Assembly: GCA_036897095.1 (NCBI GenBank)
Contig: JAYMSP010002075.1
Span: forward strand, 1 to 26,532
Length of the DNA: 26,532 nucleotides
Source of the DNA: Plantago elongata
Lineage: Eukaryota > Streptophyta > Magnoliopsida > Lamiales > Plantaginaceae
Direction: 5' to 3'
Shown: piece after piece, positions 19,901-26,532 of the stretch
Layout: each line of letters begins with the position of its first letter
How positions within the stretch are numbered: the stretch's first letter is position 1
Position numbers and translations under genes: made by a program
The notes under the pieces: model-generated
Told to the model about the DNA's origin: nothing
Database searches by the model: none
The model's input: the letters and a program-made list of their open reading frames with translations, nothing else

Positions 19901-21692
19901 AGAAAAACTTCGATATAACGTGGCATGAAGTCCAGAATGCTGCAGAGGCAGCCCTGAAAAGGGCAGGGTTTTGATATATTCTGTTCCACACACGAGAAAA
20001 GTGAAGATCAAGTTAGCATTACCATAGGTGATTAAACAAAATTGTTAAGTACCAAGATAACCTCGAGACATGCTGAAAGTAACCAAAAATGCTAGCACTA
20101 TATTTGGAATTCCATTATCGTGTCATTCAATCGCAGATTGTTAACCATAACTAAAATAAATGGGGGTTTGCAATGCTTTTGAACTAACAGCCATTTATCA
20201 GTAAATTAGTGGTTTACTCAACATCAAAAGGAAGCAAGCATTTTGAAATTTAAATAAAATTGCAATTTATGCTTAGTTTGTTTAAGCCTCTCACCCAATG
20301 GCAGTAGCTCCCCAGGATGCTACATTGTATATCACCTTGCTGCCATCCCATGCTTTCCGAAGTTTACCTTTCTTCTTTTTCAAAGAGAATGTCTTGCTCA
20401 AAGCTGAAACCAAGTCAAAGAGAAACTAAGACACGTGCAATTTTCTTTATATATGGTGTCAGACCGTCAGTGGTAAAATGTGATGAAAAAAGTAACTGAA
20501 AACAAAACCTACCTTCTTGGAGCTGGTTGGGTGACAAATCCTGCAAACAATAGCCACATAAAGCTCAGTGACAGTTTAGTAAAGAGGAATCATGTTTAAT
20601 TTATTTATCAATTCTTGCATGGAAATATGGAACACAAAAGAGTTTGCTCTCTCCAATGGTGGTGAAACATATTCAAAGGCAGATTTTACCATGAAAGTAG
20701 TTGTATATGTCCAATTCCAATATATGCATTAGAACTTTCATTCGTGCATAACTTACCTATGAAAGTAGGAGTGTTACATGTAGAGAGTAGAGACGCTAAT
20801 ACGTCACCATGAAAGTAGGCAGATTTTACAAAATCATCATAATAAACATGTGACTGAAGATTTAAATTTAATGCTGATTAACAGGGAGAATTTACCACAC
20901 CTTAGTTTGTTTTAGGGACAGCAAATATGCGGCCATGAAGGATGCTATACCCTCCATTATATCTTCCTGCCCAACTAAGACGTAATCATCAGGGTCAGGT
21001 TCAACATCTAGATCATTTTCACTTACCATGTCCCACGAATTGCTATCCTCTGCATCACAGAGTGTCCAGAATAAATCCCAAATATTCAAATGTACTAATT
21101 TCTGTAAAACTACGCCGCCTAAAGTTATTTGGGCGCAATCAAGTCATACCAGTTATGTTTTGATAAAGTGAGGCCTGGGCATCTTCTAGTTTCCTGAGGA
21201 AATCAGGACACTCAACTCCAGATTTTAAGAGACCGTAAAACTGAAGTAGATATAAACGGATGAGGTTAGTTATGCCTAACGTCTGTTTGAACCCCTTGTT
21301 TCACTACTGAGAAATCTAAAGGCAAACGTAATCAATAACTCGAGATACTCAGTGATATCAACTGATTTGGAGACAAGACAAATGGTAAGACTGTAACCGG
21401 AGAAAATGCAAGGATATTGAAAAAATAAGAAATAAAGGTTAACCTTCTCATCCGATGTATAAGCATCACGGATGGTGGGGGGACAGGAGGTAGTTGCAGA
21501 CTCGTGGGAAACGTTAAGTTGACTATTGATTTCACCAGACCCATTGTCACTGCTGGTGTCACTATCTTCATCATTGCACCCAGAGGCAAGCTGTTCCAGA
21601 GCCATCTGACACTGCTGGAGCATTGCCTCGATGGTCTTCCTCTTTACACGGAATTTATCATTCTGAACACCAACCAAATCTGCTGAATCCAT
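19899..21692 (-). CDS. Conserved plant protein of unknown function, 235 aa
   Basis: Six exons on the minus strand, 21692-21444, 21240-21150, 21049-20901, 20540-20513, 20403-20295 and 19980-19899, join through GT-AG introns with matching phases into 235 codons plus stop. I recognise the sequence as a widely conserved plant family but know no assigned function or symbol. The N terminus MDSADLVGVQ...KFRVKRKTIEAMLQQ (1-28) looks helical. It is followed by an acidic serine-rich linker, a helical block (FYGLLKSG, ECPDFLRKLEDAQASLYQN), NSWDMVSEND, DYVLVGQEDI and MAAYLLSLKQTK (to about 163). Then come a basic KKKKGKLRKAWDG and a rather hydrophobic C terminus (NVASWGATAIG, ALFRAASAAFWTSCHVISKFF). No catalytic motif is visible. 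Exon 4 has only 28 nt. The C-terminal block continues correctly across the last intron, so the gene looks intact. Confidence 0.9.
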
Positions 21693-21696
21693 CTCC

Positions 21697-22412
21697 CTAC
21701 GTATTAATTGTAGTACTTCTATTTAGAATTCCACAATCTTGTGGGCTGATGAAGTCTGCTGGTCCAACAAATTCACACACAAAATTGCTATCATTGTGTT
21801 GCCATTGCAATGTACTACACTACAAGAAAATCACAGTTTGCATTCAACCAATAGATAACACACAAGTTCAAATTTATGAATGTGCAGCATGGGTTGTTCA
21901 TAGTAAGCGGCCAAGCGCAAATATGGTGCAACTTCTCCCAGAGACTGTTATGATGATGGACTAATCCAACAAACGGTGAAGATAACCGAAATATCCACTA
22001 TCTTCACAAAACATGATAGCATTCTTATACAAGAACTCGTATAACAAAAATATTACATAACCCAAAACATTGTCTCAAATTAAGTTTAAGGTCTTCGTAC
22101 ATGTCTTATCAAGACCTACCAAACTATAACAGATTAATCATTAATTAAACCATCAGAACGTGATGAACAACTTTAGCAAACAATTGGGCAAATTTCACAC
22201 TTTTCAAGACAGATCGAGCTCTATGTGACAACTTAACCCGCAAAATCAGCAGAAAAGCATATATAACTTGCACTCAGCAATAAAATTTAATCAAAATCAA
22301 AACTTTCCAATCCAAAAAACAGATAAATCCGAATTAGGTCCTGCTTAATGAAAAAGATTCAAGCTTGATTCAACCCCACATGACCAAATTAGAAAATCAA
22401 AAGAGACTTTAC
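21697..22412 (-). other. Putative 5' UTR intron of the 235-aa gene
   Basis: Reading upstream of the start codon on the minus strand, a donor (CCG|GTAAAG, splice at 22413/22412) lies about 70 nt below a TATA-like motif, after a CT-rich leader (CCCCTCTTCTCCCC). An acceptor TAG|GGAG precedes the ATG by four bases, although its pyrimidine tract is weak. No coding sequence is seen in between. An alternative acceptor (AAATAG|AAG) lies about 28 bases further upstream. Confidence 0.4.
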
Positions 22413-22510
22413 CGGAAAAAGGCTGGAGCATTCAGATGACAACTTTTTTCCGCAAGAAATCGAATTGATGGGGAGAAGAGGGGTTTTTATGGTTTATGCA
22501 TAAGATGGAG

Positions 22511-22518
22511 TATAAATA
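22511..22518 (-). promoter_or_regulatory. TATA-like box of the 235-aa gene
   Basis: The minus strand reads TATTTATA about 30 bases before a CT-rich stretch that looks like a plant 5' leader. Transcription would start near 22480. This fits the proposed 5' UTR intron but is not otherwise supported. Confidence 0.4.
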
Positions 22519-22649
22519 CAAGAAATTATAGCTGGAATCAATCACTTTCAGGTTGTGTTTGTGCTCAAAACAATCGCTTTAAGCTGATGATGATGAATGG
22601 AGGTATATCGTAAAGCTGTAGTAGGATGATTGATTAGGAACGGAGAAGA

Positions 22650-23756
22650 AAATATTTATTGTATTGAATTGAATTGATTTGATTAAACGAGAATAATTTA
22701 TAGCCCACCATAAAAAGACATGAGAAAAATTAAACGAGACGCAATTTGGCTTGGTTAATGCTTCTGATGCGATGCTGCAATCATTGAATACTACATTTAC
22801 GTTTTCATATTCACGTCATGTCATTTCTTAATTTACTTTCATAGTTGAATTTGATAGGGGCAAAAGTAATTATTCACTCAAGTAAATAAAGCTCCGACAA
22901 TTAATTTGGTGTACTTATAGTTTATAGTCGTATATACTCCACAATGACAGGTGCTAATTTTGTACTATACCTCAAAATGTAATAACTGTTAGGATAATTT
23001 GATGTGTAAGGAAAAAGACTATCGGATCAACATGTAGTCAAGTGGTTAAACATATACACACAATAACAAAAATACCAATTCATTAGTATGAGGAATTTTG
23101 ATTGAGCATAAAAAAGGAAACAAAATCATATATGTTCTATAAGATTTACTCTCTTTTATGATAAATTTTATATATTATAGTTGACGTGTAATTTTAGATG
23201 AAAAGTCAACATTAATGAGAGAATATAAAATTGTGATAAAAAGTACTTCATCCTCCGTGTTGAAGTAGGCCTAATCTTTTCGATATTTTTAAAACGGTCA
23301 ATAATTTATTGTTCGTTTCAAAAGACAATAATAAATAATGAAATAAATAAACGATAAGAAAAAGAGTATACTATCAGCGGAATGGATTTACTTTTAAGTG
23401 GTAAAATATTCAACATGTGCATAAATATAAACTTTTCTTTTTGTTATGTATAAAAGTTATGAAGTATCACATAAATAAAATGTATGAAGTTATGGTGGCT
23501 CTATCGATGTTGTAATTTTTAAAAACATAAACTCAAGACCACACTAAATAGTGGATTGTGACATCACAAATTATTATACTGTGATGTATCAAATTTGCAA
23601 ATGTGAAAGTATCTTTGTTCACTCAATGCTTGTGGAGGGAATCAATTTATTAGATTATATGGAATTCATATGGTGTAGTGCATGTTATAATGAATTCACT
23701 TCAAACATAATTTCTAGCTCAATCCATAGTAATGTGGTTTGTAGATAACGGGATAA
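22650..23756. other. AT-rich intergenic region, no gene seen
   Basis: No conserved protein or RNA gene is apparent. The string ACTTCATCCTCCGTGTTGAAGTAGG near 23247-23271 faintly recalls a Stowaway end but has no clear partner. An open frame at 23551-23748 shows no recognisable motif. Confidence 0.55.
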
Positions 23757-24407
23757 GTTTGGGGTTGCCCAAACCACATCCAATGAGAACACCAACTTCG
23801 AATCTTCGTGCCACGTCGTCATCGTTTTTGCTACAATGGTGATGCGTTATCATTGTGTCGTCGTCACGTCATTAAACTTTTTAATTTTTTTACATATTAT
23901 TTATATTATAAGAGTGCTTGGATGTTGAAATTAATGAAATTGCATTATTTTAAGTCGTTTTATAATTTATTAAGGTTTAATATTAATATATATATATATA
24001 TATATCTTTTTTTATTTTACTAAAAACATATTTAATATATTATAATAGTGGTTAGAAGTCGAAATAATAAAATTGAATTATTAAAGGTTGTTTTACAATT
24101 TTAAATTTAATTAAGAGAGAAAATGAGTTCGAGATGAAATGATCCAAAAATAATCGATATTGGTCTTTATTAATAGATCTCGAAGAGATGAATCCGTTGG
24201 TAATTTTTATATATATTTTACATTTATATTTTTTGAATTATTCGCGTTTAAAATTGAACAAAATATAAAAGAAGGGGGACGTATGGCAGCATGCTGCTGC
24301 CCGCATCTCCATGGTGCGGTATGGAATGACGCGCCTCATGGCCCGTCATTCGAGTGGCGTTGGGGGAGCCACGATGCCACTCAACACCGCCCCCATTGGG
24401 GGCGATC
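23757..24407 (-). mobile_element. Dispersed DNA-transposon repeat, right copy (inverted)
   Basis: The stretch 23770-24213 is the reverse complement of 104-523 over about 400 bp. Both contain ATTACCAACGGATTC, GATTATTTTTGGATCAT, ATTTCGACTTCTAA and TAATGACGTGACGACG-like segments. This copy continues into a GC-rich end (24290-24407; CACCGCCCCCATTGGGGGCG). Possible TAA target duplications sit at 23754-23756 and 24408-24410, which would fit a PIF/Harbinger-type insertion, but the ends are not clear inverted repeats. An (AT)n run at 23985-24004 lies inside. No transposase is encoded; an open frame at 24160-24417 runs through the element end and is not a gene. Confidence 0.65.
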
Positions 24408-24633
24408 TAATGCCTGAGTTGCAAAGAAGAAAATGTCATACCCAAAAGAGTAGTGCCTACAAGGCTACAATTCGAAAAGTAGAACGAAACAAGTAAATGT
24501 GAACACAACAATCTCACAATTTTCTGAAACTTTTCAAACCAAACGATATAGTACTTCAAAAGTAGTCACTTAAAATAAACATAGTTGCCTGTGATACAAC
24601 ATTCCATTTTGTAGAATTATGAAATTTTCCAAA

Positions 24634-24753
24634 TCACTGCTTGAGATGAGGAAAACAGGCATAGATATCAGATTTGGGATGCTTTGCTTCGGCATGTTCC
24701 CTGCATTTCACCTCCGAAGTAGTGCACATGAATGTCTGCATGCAAACCTTGCA
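24634..24753 (-). CDS. Last exon of an At2g23090-like zf-met2 zinc-binding protein
   Basis: The minus-strand exon 24753-24634 encodes 39 residues and a stop, beginning CKVCMQTF and ending ACFPHLKQ. It closely matches the C-terminal half of the small plant At2g23090-like family (about 78 aa, zf-met2). The zinc ligands are two cysteines (CxxC) and two histidines (EHAEAKH). It is preceded by a good acceptor (GATGCAG). The usual N-terminal exon, a lysine-rich MGGGN...KKAMSIQ-type segment, is not found on the minus strand up to the window end at 26532. Either it lies further away, with the intron enlarged by the mobile elements at 25700-26296, or this is an orphan exon left by a rearrangement. Reading straight through the acceptor gives an ORF with upstream residues that do not fit the family. 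Confidence 0.8.
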   Translation of the reverse strand, partial: CKVCMQTFMCTTSEVKCREHAEAKHPKSDIYACFPHLKQ

Positions 24754-25699
24754 CTGCATCCGACAAAAAGAATAGTATGTATCAGCAGCAGCTACCATAA
24801 AAGAATGGACCAAAAAAATTCTTATTACAGATTGATGAAGTGAAAAATAAATTGGTCTCACTAGCACTTGTCACAAAAATTCTGAGGCATTATTATGTAG
24901 CCCCTCAAAGAAAACTCCACCTGCATGTTGTAAGATATTTTGCGTATCGCTTCATATTTTGTTGTGAAGCACACAGTCTTACACATTATAACTAGTATAC
25001 TAGTGAAAACAAAGGTGTAACTAGAAGTTGGAAGAACAGTTATGAGTTGGCAACTAAGCAACGATGTAGATGTGACTGAACATCACCCAAGCTATAAGAC
25101 TATATTCAGAAACATTAATCTTCAATCAAATCAGTAGCTTGTGATTACAATTTTCCTTAATAATAACAATACATATAATTAGTATATGTTTACATCAATT
25201 CCGCAATCATAAAGTTGATTTGCGTGAAATATTGACTAAAGGAACAAAAAGTACCACAGCGATATATAAATGATAATGAAATCCTATCTTAACAAATGAT
25301 TTTAGAGTTTTAGTCTGTTTCTGGTTCAGTGAAAACATGATGAAGAAAATCAAAGAAAACTCACTTATCTGACTGATGATTCATGGACATATACATTAGC
25401 ACATTTCATCAAACCTAATAAAGATTTAAAGGCTTCTTTACCCGATTCTTCGTTTACCCCCAATATTATCTATATGTAAACAACTGAAGATCAGCACTAG
25501 TAGAATTCACACAAGGATTGATTTACCGGATAAGTATTCTAATAACAGTAAGGCAAAGAGAACTTGCAAGTAGAAGATCAACAACAATAGATGACAACTA
25601 TACAAGTGCACTTCCATTACCTGACAGACTGTTCAAAGTTAATATACTATATAGAAGTAGAAAACCAACATCTACTTATATAGGGAATAATGAAATGGA
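24754..25699. other. Intron or intergenic sequence upstream of the zf-met2 exon
   Basis: If the zinc-binding gene is intact, this is its intron. No exon encoding the basic N-terminal half of the family can be read on the minus strand. A few open frames (24861-25061 minus, 25518-25844 plus) have no recognisable motif. The second of these runs into a repeat tract. Confidence 0.5.
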
Positions 25700-25855
25700 A
25701 AGGGGTGGGCATTGGATTAATCCGAACCAATCCGATCCTATCTTCGGATTTTTTTTGGGGATTCGGATCAATAATATATCAATCCATAATCCAATCCGAA
25801 ACTTACGGATTGGTATCGGATTAATCCGAGCTCGGATCAGTTAAATCCGCCACAG
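25700..25855. repeat. TCCGA/TCGGA-rich tract, hAT-like terminus
   Basis: The segment opens with AAGGGGTGGGCATTGG, similar to the AGGGGTGGGCA ends of plant hAT elements. It then alternates AATCCGA, TCGGATT and GGATTAATCC many times in both orientations. Such self-complementary tracts are typical of hAT subterminal regions. No transposase or opposite end is identifiable. Confidence 0.5.
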
Positions 25856-26054
25856 TCCTATAATCCAAAATTTTACAATATAATCAAATTTTTTCCACAC
25901 CAAGAACTCTAATTTATATGCTTGAGTTGAACATAAGATTAAAAATCTCTTATAAATTTGAGCATTCAAAAGTGTAAATTCTAAATATTATATGTTTTTC
26001 ATATAAAATTCAAAATAATAAAATATTAAATATGCATAATTAGCCAAAATAATA

Positions 26055-26296
26055 CTTCCTTCCTAAGCTTCCCACTTTAGCAATTTTCTTGTCCTAATTA
26101 AAGCTTCCCATTTTCATTTGTATCCATTTTAAGCCCAACTTTAACATTAGAATATTCAGACAATAACTCAAAATTACATCTCATGCCACTCAGTTATAAA
26201 CAAAAGTACTCTTGTCTTATTATTTTATGAAAAAGTATTCTTGTCTTATTTTTTGAACCAAAAGTGTTTGGGAAGCTTAGTACGAGACGGAGGAAG
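26055..26296. mobile_element. Stowaway-like MITE, TA target duplication
   Basis: The element is 242 bp and is bounded by TA dinucleotides at 26053-26054 and 26297-26298. Its right end read inward is CTTCCTCCGTCTCGTACTAAGCTTCCC and its left end is CTTCCTTCCTAAGCTTCCC. The two match except that the left lacks about eight bases. CTCCCTCCGTCC-like ends with TA duplication identify the Stowaway (Tc1/mariner) group. There is no coding sequence, and an internal repeat (AAGTA[CT]TCTTGTCTTATT) occurs twice. Confidence 0.7.
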
Positions 26297-26532
26297 TAGT
26301 AACTAAGTTCAAAGTTTATTATTCATTATTGTCTACTTATCTGCATCCTTAAGATTGTAAATTCTGCAGTTGGCTTCTTGACGAGGGGAGTCAAAGTGAT
26401 GTGAGCGAGGCAGTTGTTTTAATGAGTTACTAGGTTAGGAATTTAAGATGAGAATTAAATTACATATATACTTTAGGTTTTTAATTTTTACCCTAGTAAA
26501 ATGTAAAATATAAAAATAAAAGAATATATATA

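Noticed and set aside
23551..23748. Cysteine-containing open frame of 65 aa
   Set aside because: Cysteine spacing does not match a secreted-peptide or zinc pattern I know, there is no signal peptide, and it sits in AT-rich repeat-flanked DNA.
24160..24417. Open frame of 85 aa
   Set aside because: It lies inside the right-hand transposon copy and ends at its GC-rich terminus; no family resemblance.
1..26532. tRNA, rRNA, CRISPR array or known plant miRNA
   Set aside because: I looked for tRNA B-box-like sequence, regularly spaced repeats and several common miRNA sequences and found none by eye. No covariance-model search was possible.

Overview
The window is nuclear DNA of a flowering plant, most likely a eudicot. 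It is AT-rich and gene-sparse. The protein-coding genes have GT-AG introns and match plant-only families (RPT2/NPH3, chloroplast RNC1), and the intergenic space is filled with eroded DNA transposons. The species cannot be named from the sequence alone. I see no bacterial operons, CRISPR arrays, rRNA or tRNA genes, and no evidence of a new multi-gene system. The interest lies in gene-structure details and nested transposable-element debris.

Layout. Positions 1-890 hold one copy of a dispersed repeat (about 104-523) and a CCGGTT-rich repeat that abuts a broken Helitron. Positions 911-4368 are a decayed Helitron Rep/PIF1-type helicase pseudogene with stops, frameshifts and an inserted MITE. A 177-bp foldback element follows at 4384-4560. 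After 2.5 kb of gene-free sequence comes a small two-exon gene at 7209-7780 (+), 162 aa, related to the N-terminal motif of DUF863 proteins. From 12637 down to 10086 (-) lies a five-exon gene for an RPT2-like NPH3/BTB protein (607 aa), a phototropin signalling adaptor. A 3.4-kb gene-free region (12638-16076) contains a 63-bp tandem duplication, a short perfect hairpin and a GC-rich CCGG/GGCC tract.

The five-exon RNC1 gene (527 aa, chloroplast group II intron splicing factor with two dead RNase III domains) runs 16077-19288 (+). It is convergent with a six-exon gene at 21692-19899 (-) that encodes a 235-aa plant-conserved protein whose function I do not know. Positions 23757-24407 hold a second copy of the repeat seen at the left edge, in opposite orientation. 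The final exon of a small zinc-binding protein (At2g23090-like, zf-met2) lies at 24753-24634 (-). Its upstream exon is not visible before the window ends. The right edge carries an hAT-like TCCGA-rich tract and a Stowaway-type MITE with TA target duplication.

The genes do not form a functional cluster. Two of them act in light and chloroplast biology (RPT2-like in blue-light signalling at the plasma membrane, RNC1 in chloroplast RNA splicing), but their proximity looks coincidental. All exon coordinates were built by hand from reading frame, splice consensus and remembered family sequence. No alignment was run.
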